From a virus: a DNA stretch of 44,773 nucleotides. The notes beneath the pieces are model-generated. The model was not told the DNA's origin. It was given only the letters and a program-made list of their open reading frames with translations, and did not search any database. The stretch is from IMG/VR virus record IMGVR_UViG_3300042527_000698, positions 1 to 44,773 of that record; one strand, written 5' to 3'. Positions 1-8,946 of this stretch are shown piece by piece (the first letter of the stretch is position 1; each line of letters begins with the position of its first letter). The translations under genes were made by a program, and so were the position numbers.

Positions 1-3000
1 ATAAGGTTTGTCGTTTAACGCGTTGAATCCGGCAGTCACCGCCTGCCCAACGATAGGCGCAAACGCAAGCAGATATTTTCCTTGCGTCTCAAGCGTGTAG
101 GTCAACCAGTCATTAAGGTAGCCGTCATCTTCCTCGTCTTCTGGAAGTTGACCGCGCATGGCGTCTGCAATGACTTGGCCAATTACCGCCGGAATAGCAA
201 AACCTAAGAAATACAGGTACAGCAACCGCCCTGCGCCCTTCCTTAAGCCCATGTCGCGGATGGCAATCTGAAACTCTGTCGCCAGCAAATTGGCGTTCAT
301 GTTAAAATAGTTGTACATGTGCGTGAACAAGCGCAGCCCGACATTGCCCGCTTCAGCGCGAGAAATGTCTTCAGGCAAAGTCGAAGACTGTGTTTGGCGC
401 ACAACACTATCAGCTTGCGCCACGGCTTCATCATGGGTTTCGCCTTTGGCCGTGGCGTCGTCGTAAGCGCCCTGCCAAACCACAACGTCAATGACGTTTT
501 GAAAAGCGATCTGCATAAAGTAGGTGTGGCGAGCGAACCACATTGTCAGCTGTTTGTATTTGTTGTTCGGATCAATGATCTGCTCAATCTCGCCGAATAT
601 GCCGCTGGCCTGGTTGTCGCCGCGCTCCCGCATCATCGCGCTGGCCGCTCGAATGCCATCCGTCACGCCCTTAGGGTTAAGCATATAACGCGCCAAGCCC
701 TGGGCCAGCCGATGTGGCGGAACACGCACGGCCGCTAGAGCAAAGCCCGTCACCTGCTGCACCACGTTCACGAAGTTCATGAACATTAAGCCCATGCCGG
801 AGCGGCGCCGCAGACCACGGAAAAAAGCGTCGATCGCTTTGCCGCCTGTGCCGGTTGTCGGGGTTTCAACAATTTGCCGCGCCGCTCGGTTAAGCCACGG
901 ATCAAGCATGTCATCAAACGCTGTCGGGTCGTAAGCGTGCAGCGATTCCGAAACCTTTTTGTCTTTCAGCACTGACAACACATCGCGCACAGGCGCGGCC
1001 ATGTAGGAGAACTTCAGCACCTTGTCGAGGTGGCCAGAAAGCAAAAGCAAATCCAGATGCATTTTGCCCACATAGTCTGTGCGGTTTTCGGTGAAGCCAT
1101 TAGCCGGAGCGGGGAACATGCTGCTGTCTTCCAGCTTTTCAGCTTCAAGCTTTCGCGCAATATCGGCCGATGTTTGAGGATCATAGATCGCAGGAACGTA
1201 ACCGCCGCGATATGTTCCAAAGGGCGTGACGACAGTTTCCGCTGTGATCTCGTTAAAATAACGTCCGAAGACGCGCCGATGGGTTTCTTGCGCCAACGAT
1301 TTGGTTTCTTCCAGCAAGTCCCAAACGCTTTGGGCAAAGTCAAAATCTGCTTGCGTCAGCGTGCCGTCCGCCGCCATGCGCTCAATCATGGCGCGCCAGC
1401 GGCTGTCATCCACCGTTTTTTTATCAGGCATAAGCGTGCCCCAGCCATAGCCAAGCAGGAGCTTGCGCTTGTTGCTGGCGTTGCCTGTGTGCAGGATGGC
1501 GTGCAGAAGCTGAGACTTGTTCTCAAACGAAAACCCGATTTCAGGCGCGTCAATGCGCCCCGGCTTCATCGTTGGCGCAATCTGATCAAACAGCGCGCGA
1601 TAGCGAGCGATGAAGTCATTACGCGCAATGCGATATTGATCCGCCGCTTGGCTGATTGGCCGCCAGATAAGCCGGGTGAACGGTCCTGTTCGCCCGCCAT
1701 CGGCTTGGCGCGCCCAGCTTTCAACCCGTCGCAGCCACGAACCAAGGCCCGCAATGGCGCGCATGTCGCGTTCGATTTTTGTTGGCGCGCGATCAAGGCC
1801 CCGTTGAGGCTTGGTTTTTGTGACCGCTTGCAGGCGGGTGACAATGCTTTCGACCGCTTCTTCGCGGTCCATTGTGCGACCCTCGATCACAATGATCTGT
1901 TCTTCGCGGGCCAAGTCATACAGGCTTTGGATCGTGTCGCGCAGGCCCGTGAGTTCGGTGACGCTCAGTTGATCAAGCGGTTTCGGGTTGCGTATGGCCG
2001 CTGTCATTGCGGGTTCAATGTTGGCATAGAGCGCGGGATCGTAGTCCTGAACCGCCTTGATGTAACCTTCAATCTCTTCGGCTTGGCGTTCTGTTCCCTC
2101 GCCAAAGGCGCTCAAGATCGCCCTCGCCGCCATGACAAGATCGAAGTTCCGGTTCTTGGCGACGTTTTCTTTTTTGCCAGCACGCACGCGCCGGAAAAGG
2201 GCGCGAGCGCTTTGGTAGGCTTTCTGCTGACGCAGTGTTTCGGCGGTGATCTCGAAGGCAAGAAGCTGATCGCGGCTCGCCTCTGCAGCCGCCGCCAAAT
2301 CGTTTTTGCGCATCGCCATGAGCACACGCCGGCCAGCTTTGCGCTCGGCAGCCACCGCTTGCTTGACGCTCAACTTGCTCGCTCTCTGGCGCCCGACGAT
2401 GATCTCAGCCGCAGCGCGAGCGTTCTCGCGCAGCAAAGCCCTGCTGCCGATTGCTTTAGCTAGCGCCGCATGCTGTGCCGCCAAGAAGCGACCGCGCAAG
2501 CTGTTATGCACGGCTTCTGTAGCTTGCCGCTCCATCTGCTCGGGCGTGTGGGCCTCGCCATATTGCTCCAGCATGCGCCGATCGGTCTCGGCGTTGATCG
2601 CGTCTTGCTGCTTGGGCTGGGTCAACAAATCGTTGAGCAGGGCCTGGCCGCTGTCATAGCCAAGCATGCCGGCAAGGGTGTCCGCGTCCAACCCTACTTC
2701 AGCCAGCATTCCGTATTTGCCATAGCCGAGGCTTTGCCAGTCAAGGCTGTCGCCAAACTGAGCGCGCAGCGCTGCGATCGACAGCTTGTGAGGGCCCGGA
2801 ATAGGCTGACCGTCTGGGCCAACGCCGCGTGAGATAAAGCGCCGCGCCCGGTTGACGGGCAGATTTGCAATTTCCTCCGTGACCTCTGCCTTGATGGCAT
2901 TGCGCAACTTGCGATGCTGGGCTTGCAGCTTGCGCAGCTCCCGGCTTTTGGCGCCGCTCAGCCATTGCATGTCTTTGAGAGCGCGCGCGCCAAGATCGGC

Positions 3001-6000
3001 GGTTGCCTCTTGCGTGGCCTGTTGTCCTAGCTCTTGGTATGCGCGCCATTCCTGTTCGGTCATGAAGGCAGGCTTGGTGGTAAACGCAGGCTTGAGGCCT
3101 AGGCCTTCTTCCGCCCGTTGCGTGTTGCCCTCAGCAACATACAGCCGGTCCATGACCTGGCGCACTTCGTCGGACAGTTCGACATTGAGGCTTGTCATCG
3201 AGCGATAAACTTCGCCCAGCCATTTCTTAAACACGCCGAAAAGATTGTCTAACGCTGGCGTCGGTGACTTGCCCTCCATGAAATAGCGCTCGGTCATCCG
3301 CGCCCACACCTCATGCATGGCCGTGCGATCTTGTAAACTCAGGCTTGCAAACCAGCGGATGAGGTCTGCGCCTTCGGGCGGGGTAGGGCCTGGGGCTGGG
3401 GTCTCGCCGCCGGCAAACAAAGGCAAGCCCTCTTTGCCCAGCTGGCTGCGCATTTCCGGTGTAATGTCGAGAACGTAAGCGGAGGCGTCCCCAGCGGAAG
3501 ACCGCACCCCGCCCTCGCGGACCTCGCCGCCAAATACGCGCGCGACCTTTTCCAATGCGCCGCGCACGTTTGTGTCGTAATGGCCCGCCGCGATGTCGTT
3601 GCCCTGAATAAAGCTTGCGCTTGTCTCACCAGTCGGAAAGCTAATGCTGCTGTAGCCGTCGCGCACGGCGCGCATGACCATCGCTCGCACACCTGCGTTC
3701 GTCCATTGCGATGTGGTTTTGGTAAGCGGCGACAGCTCGATGTTTGCCTCATTTTCAAATTGCGATCGAGCTATGCTGTCTTTTTCTCCGGCGGGCGCCG
3801 GCACATATTGCAATTCACCGTTTACGTTTTCAACGGTAAAGGCCTTCGCTGTTGGGTACCGATCCAGCAGCCGTTGTGCGACTTTGGCCTTTTCAATAAA
3901 TTCACGCTCCGACTGCGCCAGATCGCTTTGGAGTTGGCGCACAAACAATGTGCGTTGGCCTTTTTCGTCGAGCCGATCCGACCACAATATGTGCATCAGA
4001 TCGCCTTCGATGTCGGTGTGAGAGCCTTTCTGTTTTCCGCCAGGCGCATCTGGCGGAAGCACCAGCGTCGTTTGATACCGCGCAATATCGGGGTCTGTGT
4101 CCAAGTCGTAATCGTCGCCAACGCGCAGGCTTTGAAGCGCGGCTTCGTTGCGCTCTTCGGTTTCTACGAAAGCAACGTCTTCGCGCGCTTGTGCCGTTAT
4201 TTTGCGGACCAGCCGATCATAGTTGGCCTCTTTGAATGCCGCGATAATAACCTCATACACTGCGGATTGCGGCACATCGGTCCTGATAACGGTTTGCCCG
4301 TCGAAGAAGCCATAACCAACAGAAACTGTGTACACGTCAGAGCCGGATTGCCGCTTGGCCTTGACGGGTGTAACCCTGAATGGCTTGCCATCATTATCTA
4401 AGGCCTCGCCAGTCGAAATCACTTTCGTCTGTGTGCCGTCAATGGTGTAGGTGTTGTGCTTTAGAGCAACATCAATTTCCGGCCCAATCGCGAAGCCGCT
4501 CTTATCTCCGTGCAAAGAATTGAAAGCCACGGCCCTGTCCACGACCATGGATCGCGTCAAGCGCAGGGGCGCTTGGGGTATATAACTTTCTTCGACCGCG
4601 CTTAAAACCAGGCGGTTGGCTTCGATGTATTCGATCACCTCTTGTTTTGTAACGCGCGCGCGACCCTCAAACTGTTTGCGCAAACCCAGGAAATCAATTT
4701 CGTCTTTGACGCGGCCAGTGTAGCCCTCAACGCCGCGCGCCTTCATAATGCGGCCAACGGCCTCGCTGCCGCGCATCGCTCGATCTGGCAAGGCGCGCGC
4801 AGCTTCCAAGGCGACAGATGCAAAGCCCAACGGATCCAGGGCGCGCCTAGGCGCTTCAGCGCCGAAGCTTTCTTCTTGCGCCAACACATCGCCCTCAGTC
4901 CTGGGCGGCGCCGGCTGCTGTCCTGCCTGCCGTGCTATTTCGGCAATGGCGGTCTGCATGTCTTGAATGTGCTGCAGCTGGCGATCGGTCAGGGTCTCGC
5001 CAGCCGCTTGCCGATCGAGCAGGCTCATTGCCACGTTGACATGCACTTCGAGAAAATGGTGCCCCATCTCGTGCAGGAAGGTGGACATATTGCTGTCGGG
5101 GCCGAGGCGGATCTCGGCCAGGTTGGGGTAGTATTCGCCGATGCGTTGGCGTTGGCCTTCGCCGCGCGCAAACAGCGGCAGCCCTTCCGCGGCCAGCTGG
5201 CTGCGCATTTCTGGCGTAATGTCGAGGATGTAGGCGGGGGCGAGCGCCCCTTTATCGCCCTTCTGAACCGTTAACGCTTTTTGTGCGTCGGCAATTCGTT
5301 CTTGCACACGCTGAATTTCTGAAGGGCTAGCGCCGGTGTCTAGCATTCGCTGGATGGCTCTTGTTTCGCGCGAGATCAAATCTATTAGCGCGGCGTCATC
5401 CATTGACATTCGCATGCGCACCGCGCTCGGAGCGCCCGCTGTAGGGCTGTACTCCACCCCGCCCTCACGGACCTGGCCACCCAGCGCGAGCGCAACCTTT
5501 TCCACAGCGGCCTTAACGTTTGTGTCGTAATGACCGGCGGCTCGACTATTGCCCTGCATAATCGTGCTGGTTTCGCCCGTCGGGAAGCTGATGCTGTCAA
5601 AGCCTTCCCGCGCTGCGCGCAGCACCATTGCCCGCACGCCGGCGCCGGTCCATTGCGACGTTGTTTCCGTGAGCGGCGGAATAGGCTCGTCGCGCTCTTT
5701 TTTGGTTTTGCGCCCTTGCTGCGCCAAATCGCTCTGAAGCTGCCGAATGAAAAGCGTGCGTTGGCCTTGATCGTCGACGCGATCGGCCGCGAGAATGTTA
5801 ATGACCTCACCCTTGACGCGCGTGTGCGGACCAAAAGTTTCGCCGCCCGTCACATTTTCCGGCAGCGTGATAACGAATTCTCGACGCGCAACGCTTGCAT
5901 CTGTGTCCAAGTCGTACGCCAACCCGACGCGCAGGGGCTTGCCGTATGTCTCATCTGCCGCACGATACGCGGCATCACGTTTTTCCTCGGCTTGGCGTAT

Positions 6001-8940
6001 AGCGGCGTCGCGCGTTGCCTCGGCTTGGCGCAAGGCAGCAACGTCACGCGTCGCCTCCGCCAACTCATATGCTTCGCGCGCCGAATTTTTGATAGCGTCA
6101 AAAGTGTTTTGCGCTGCACGTATAGCCGCATTGCGCTGCGCGACACGCGAAAACGTATTATACGCCGCGCGAATAGCGGCTTCGTATGTTGCGCGCGCAG
6201 GATCAACAATAGCGTTGTAGGCCTCGCGCGGAGGATTTGCAAAATCGGCAAATGCCTGCTTCGCCGCCCGCACCTCATCGTCATACGTGGCCCACGCTTG
6301 GCGCAAGGCCGCGTCGCGTTCGGGCGATGTCGCGCGCCGCTCCACCTCGCCAAGCACCAGGCGGTGCAGCTCGATGTACGCGATAATCTCTTCGCGCGTG
6401 ACGCTTTTGCGGTTTTCAAATTCTGCACGCAACCCAAGGAAATCAATTTCGTCCTTGACCCGCCCTGTAAATCCTTTAACGCCGCGCGCTTTTGTAATGC
6501 GACCCACGGCCTCACTACCGCGCATTGCGCGAGCGGGCAGGGCGCGCGCGGCCTCTAAAGCGATCGACGCAAAACCTAACGGATCCAGGGCGCGCCTCGG
6601 CTGTTCAGGCCCTTCTGTCTCGTCCTGCCCAAACCCTTCACCCACCGGCTCTCCCGTCGCCGGATCATAGCCGCGCTCACGCAGAAATCGCTGGCTGCTA
6701 GGAGTAAGCTCCTTGCCCTCACGGATGCGCTGCAGAATGCGGGCAAGCTCTGCCGCCTCTACCCGATCATAGTTCGCGATGATGCGCTCGTTAGCCGTGA
6801 GCCGCTCGCCGCGCGCTTGCTTGTCAGCGACGCCTTGGATCATGGCGGTCCACTCTGGCGTGTCAGGCTCAGGCAAGACCGGGATCTCGCGCGGCGGCTG
6901 GCCGAGGCCCTTATCGGAACGTTGCATAGCGGCAAACCGCAAAGGATAACGCTGCCGCGCCTCGCTGGCGCTGATGCCCTCGATTTGCCCGATCACGGCG
7001 TAGGACTGCGCCGCGATGCGAGCGTAAGGGATCACACCCTTGTCGCCGATCTGCCGCGCTGCACCGTCCGTGATGAGCGGCGCCAAGCCCTGCTCGATCG
7101 CCTGCTGCACTGGCGCCAGTTCGGCTTCAAGGTCCTGCTGCAGATTGATGATCTCGGCCCTGCCTTCAAGGTCTGCCGCCATGTCCACGGCCAGCCGGTT
7201 GGCCACCGCGATCGCTTCATCCGCGCCTTGCTCACGCAAAGCGTCGATCTCGCGCCTCGTAAACAGCAACGGATCGGTTTTGATAATTTGAAGCGTGTCC
7301 GTCTCAAGATCGGTTTTTGCCACCGCGGCGACGAAATCCCCGACTGCGATCTCGATCAGCGTGCCGGGCGCAGCGTCGGCCTGGGCGATCTGTTGTTTCG
7401 TCGCGCCCATGGACTGGGCCAGTGCCTCATAACTCACGCCGCGGTCTTGCGCCAAAGACTGAAGATCCGCAGGCGCGACGTAGATCGTCGAGATGGGGCC
7501 CTCTTCTGCTGCGGCGTTTACGAATTGGGCCAAAGTCGTGCGATCCCGATCGGTGAGCGGCATCGCTTTGGCCACTTCGACGGCGCGCTCTACGGTCGCA
7601 ATGCCGCCCTCAGCGGTGCGGGCGAGTCTCTGCATGCGCTCCAGTTCGCGGCGCTGCAGGTAATTTTCCACCGGCACAGTGAGCGGAGCGGTGGCGATCG
7701 TAAGGCCGCCGCCACCGACCGCACCGCGAAGGGCGGCCTCGCCAGCGCTAGCCAATGCCTCAGGCGTCACCGTCGCCGCCGCAGCGCGCCCGGCAACTTC
7801 AAGCGCGCCCGCGCCTTCGTTAACCGCAGACGCGCCCTCGCCCACGGCGATGCTAACCAGTTGCTGCAAGAACTCTGTGGCGCCCTCAATTGTCGCGGCC
7901 TGGCCGGCATTAACGGTAAGCCGGCGCAAAGTGTCACGGCCCTGGGGCGTGGCCAACAACTCGCTGACAACATCCTTGGCGCCTCTGCCAAGCAGTCGAT
8001 CTAGGCCGGGGATGTTGACCCTTGCGAGAAATACGCCGGCAGCCGTTTCGCCAACGGCGTTAATTACGCCCGCGGTAAGAGCCGCGCCAGCAACCACGTC
8101 GCCGTCGAGAAACTGGCCCTTTTCATCGCGCTGCTCGGCATACTCAACAAAGCTTAAACCGATTTGTTGCTCCACACTAAACGCAAATTGTCCGGCGGTC
8201 ACGCCCACGGAAAAGCCCGCCTTCGCGCCCGGAATTGCGCCAACGCCGCCGACTATGGCGCCTGCAGCTGCACCGCCCGCAGCGCCTATGGCGCCGCCCG
8301 TCGCCAAGGATGGGAGGGCGGCGACAAGCTGGACGCCTGTTTCCGAAACTGCATTGGCCACAAAGGGCACAACGCCTTCTTGCCAGCTTAGAGACGTTTC
8401 GCGCGCTCGTTCGACTTTCAACCTCCGAAGCTCTTCGGCTTTTGCGGCCGGGAACGGCTGCCCCGTAATTTGAGCCTGGAAAGCCTCACGGCCTAACCGC
8501 CCAGTTTGAATTTGCAGGTCACTGATGACAGCCCCGCGCCCCATAAGATCGCTACCGAGGCGCTCGAGCCCAACCACATCTTGAGCGCTTAAAACACGCG
8601 CGCGCTCTTCATCGTTAAACACACGGGTGAGAGTTGGGGTAATGTTCGCCAGACTGCGCTGAGCTTCGGCAGCCTCCAAGCTCTTGACGCCTTGGGCTCG
8701 GGCGATTGCCAAAGGCGTTTGCGTGCTCGCGGCAAGCCGGCGTATCCGGGCCTCTTCCTCCGGGTTGCCGTACATAAACTGTCGTTGCGCGATAGCGCGC
8801 GCGCGGATTTCGGCAGGGCTTGTTGCGGTGGGTGAGCGAACAAGAAACTCTTCTTCTTCTGGCTCCAAATCCAGCACAGACCGTTGGCGCGGCCTAGGCT
8901 CTGGTCGCCTTTGAAGCAACAGTTCTTCTTCATCTTCCAC
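1..8940 (-). CDS. giant phage polyvalent protein (partial, runs off the left edge)
   Basis: One open frame of 2,980 codons without a stop; joined to the copy at the right end it would be about 3,075 residues. An in-frame TAA directly precedes the GTG start, and GGAG lies 9 bases upstream. The N-terminus is acidic and a Gly/Ala-rich hydrophobic stretch follows near residues 210-260. A segment of about 480 residues occurs twice (about 774-1260 and 1357-1841), separated by a piece with an HExxH motif (HEMGHH, residues 1290-1295). Copy A also carries an Ala-rich coiled coil. Each copy has a motif like RTLF.RQLQSDLAQ followed by SISFPTGET, seen in other phage polyvalent proteins. The last 300 residues resemble the LPD38 domain. 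The gene sits after the gp14/gp15-like genes, where T7 has gp16, so it is probably injected with the DNA. That role is inferred from position. Confidence 0.88.
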   Translation of the reverse strand, partial: MEDEEELLLQRRPEPRPRQRSVLDLEPEEEEFLVRSPTATSPAEIRARAIAQRQFMYGNPEEEARIRRLAASTQTPLAIARAQGVKSLEAAEAQRSLANITPTLTRVFNDEERARVLSAQDVVGLERLGSDLMGRGAVISDLQIQTGRLGREAFQAQITGQPFPAAKAEELRRLKVERARETSLSWQEGVVPFVANAVSETGVQLVAALPSLATGGAIGAAGGAAAGAIVGGVGAIPGAKAGFSVGVTAGQFAFSVEQQIGLSFVEYAEQRDEKGQFLDGDVVAGAALTAGVINAVGETAAGVFLARVNIPGLDRLLGRGAKDVVSELLATPQGRDTLRRLTVNAGQAATIEGATEFLQQLVSIAVGEGASAVNEGAGALEVAGRAAAATVTPEALASAGEAALRGAVGGGGLTIATAPLTVPVENYLQRRELERMQRLARTAEGGIATVERAVEVAKAMPLTDRDRTTLAQFVNAAAEEGPISTIYVAPADLQSLAQDRGVSYEALAQSMGATKQQIAQADAAPGTLIEIAVGDFVAAVAKTDLETDTLQIIKTDPLLFTRREIDALREQGADEAIAVANRLAVDMAADLEGRAEIINLQQDLEAELAPVQQAIEQGLAPLITDGAARQIGDKGVIPYARIAAQSYAVIGQIEGISASEARQRYPLRFAAMQRSDKGLGQPPREIPVLPEPDTPEWTAMIQGVADKQARGERLTANERIIANYDRVEAAELARILQRIREGKELTPSSQRFLRERGYDPATGEPVGEGFGQDETEGPEQPRRALDPLGFASIALEAARALPARAMRGSEAVGRITKARGVKGFTGRVKDEIDFLGLRAEFENRKSVTREEIIAYIELHRLVLGEVERRATSPERDAALRQAWATYDDEVRAAKQAFADFANPPREAYNAIVDPARATYEAAIRAAYNTFSRVAQRNAAIRAAQNTFDAIKNSAREAYELAEATRDVAALRQAEATRDAAIRQAEEKRDAAYRAADETYGKPLRVGLAYDLDTDASVARREFVITLPENVTGGETFGPHTRVKGEVINILAADRVDDQGQRTLFIRQLQSDLAQQGRKTKKERDEPIPPLTETTSQWTGAGVRAMVLRAAREGFDSISFPTGETSTIMQGNSRAAGHYDTNVKAAVEKVALALGGQVREGGVEYSPTAGAPSAVRMRMSMDDAALIDLISRETRAIQRMLDTGASPSEIQRVQERIADAQKALTVQKGDKGALAPAYILDITPEMRSQLAAEGLPLFARGEGQRQRIGEYYPNLAEIRLGPDSNMSTFLHEMGHHFLEVHVNVAMSLLDRQAAGETLTDRQLQHIQDMQTAIAEIARQAGQQPAPPRTEGDVLAQEESFGAEAPRRALDPLGFASVALEAARALPDRAMRGSEAVGRIMKARGVEGYTGRVKDEIDFLGLRKQFEGRARVTKQEVIEYIEANRLVLSAVEESYIPQAPLRLTRSMVVDRAVAFNSLHGDKSGFAIGPEIDVALKHNTYTIDGTQTKVISTGEALDNDGKPFRVTPVKAKRQSGSDVYTVSVGYGFFDGQTVIRTDVPQSAVYEVIIAAFKEANYDRLVRKITAQAREDVAFVETEERNEAALQSLRVGDDYDLDTDPDIARYQTTLVLPPDAPGGKQKGSHTDIEGDLMHILWSDRLDEKGQRTLFVRQLQSDLAQSEREFIEKAKVAQRLLDRYPTAKAFTVENVNGELQYVPAPAGEKDSIARSQFENEANIELSPLTKTTSQWTNAGVRAMVMRAVRDGYSSISFPTGETSASFIQGNDIAAGHYDTNVRGALEKVARVFGGEVREGGVRSSAGDASAYVLDITPEMRSQLGKEGLPLFAGGETPAPGPTPPEGADLIRWFASLSLQDRTAMHEVWARMTERYFMEGKSPTPALDNLFGVFKKWLGEVYRSMTSLNVELSDEVRQVMDRLYVAEGNTQRAEEGLGLKPAFTTKPAFMTEQEWRAYQELGQQATQEATADLGARALKDMQWLSGAKSRELRKLQAQHRKLRNAIKAEVTEEIANLPVNRARRFISRGVGPDGQPIPGPHKLSIAALRAQFGDSLDWQSLGYGKYGMLAEVGLDADTLAGMLGYDSGQALLNDLLTQPKQQDAINAETDRRMLEQYGEAHTPEQMERQATEAVHNSLRGRFLAAQHAALAKAIGSRALLRENARAAAEIIVGRQRASKLSVKQAVAAERKAGRRVLMAMRKNDLAAAAEASRDQLLAFEITAETLRQQKAYQSARALFRRVRAGKKENVAKNRNFDLVMAARAILSAFGEGTERQAEEIEGYIKAVQDYDPALYANIEPAMTAAIRNPKPLDQLSVTELTGLRDTIQSLYDLAREEQIIVIEGRTMDREEAVESIVTRLQAVTKTKPQRGLDRAPTKIERDMRAIAGLGSWLRRVESWARQADGGRTGPFTRLIWRPISQAADQYRIARNDFIARYRALFDQIAPTMKPGRIDAPEIGFSFENKSQLLHAILHTGNASNKRKLLLGYGWGTLMPDKKTVDDSRWRAMIERMAADGTLTQADFDFAQSVWDLLEETKSLAQETHRRVFGRYFNEITAETVVTPFGTYRGGYVPAIYDPQTSADIARKLEAEKLEDSSMFPAPANGFTENRTDYVGKMHLDLLLLSGHLDKVLKFSYMAAPVRDVLSVLKDKKVSESLHAYDPTAFDDMLDPWLNRAARQIVETPTTGTGGKAIDAFFRGLRRRSGMGLMFMNFVNVVQQVTGFALAAVRVPPHRLAQGLARYMLNPKGVTDGIRAASAMMRERGDNQASGIFGEIEQIIDPNNKYKQLTMWFARHTYFMQIAFQNVIDVVVWQGAYDDATAKGETHDEAVAQADSVVRQTQSSTLPEDISRAEAGNVGLRLFTHMYNYFNMNANLLATEFQIAIRDMGLRKGAGRLLYLYFLGFAIPAVIGQVIADAMRGQLPEDEEDDGYLNDWLTYTLETQGKYLLAFAPIVGQAVTAGFNALNDKPY
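242..368. repeat. 127-bp terminal overlap, left copy
   Basis: Identical over exactly 127 bases to 44647-44773. The flanks to the left (1-241 versus 44406-44646) align without gaps but differ at about 50 of 241 positions. A length of exactly 127 matches a common maximum k-mer in short-read assemblers, which suggests that the contig closes on itself here. Confidence 0.9.
3415..4870 (-). repeat. intragenic duplication, copy B
   Basis: Second copy of a roughly 1.45-kb segment within the giant gene. Matching blocks include the start (RRALDPLGFAS.ALEAARALP), KDEIDFLGLR, the QSDLAQ and SISFPTGET motifs, and the end (TPEMRSQL..EGLPLFA). At DNA level the matching blocks look about 75-85 % identical by eye. 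Copy B lacks the long Ala-rich coiled coil of copy A and has its own insert of about 100 residues instead. Confidence 0.8.
5160..6620 (-). repeat. intragenic duplication, copy A
   Basis: First copy of the duplicated segment of the giant gene, nearer its N-terminus. It differs from copy B mainly by an Ala/Arg-rich heptad-like region (about 5940-6330) with repeats such as RQAEATRDAAIRQAEEKRDA, which probably forms a long helix. A 280-bp stretch containing the HEMGHH motif separates the two copies. Confidence 0.8.
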
Positions 8941-8946
8941 TTAAGT

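Noticed and set aside
1030-2463. 477-codon plus-strand open frame opposite the giant gene
   Set aside because: Composition is that of an antisense shadow in GC-rich DNA; it has no domain and lies wholly against a well-supported gene.
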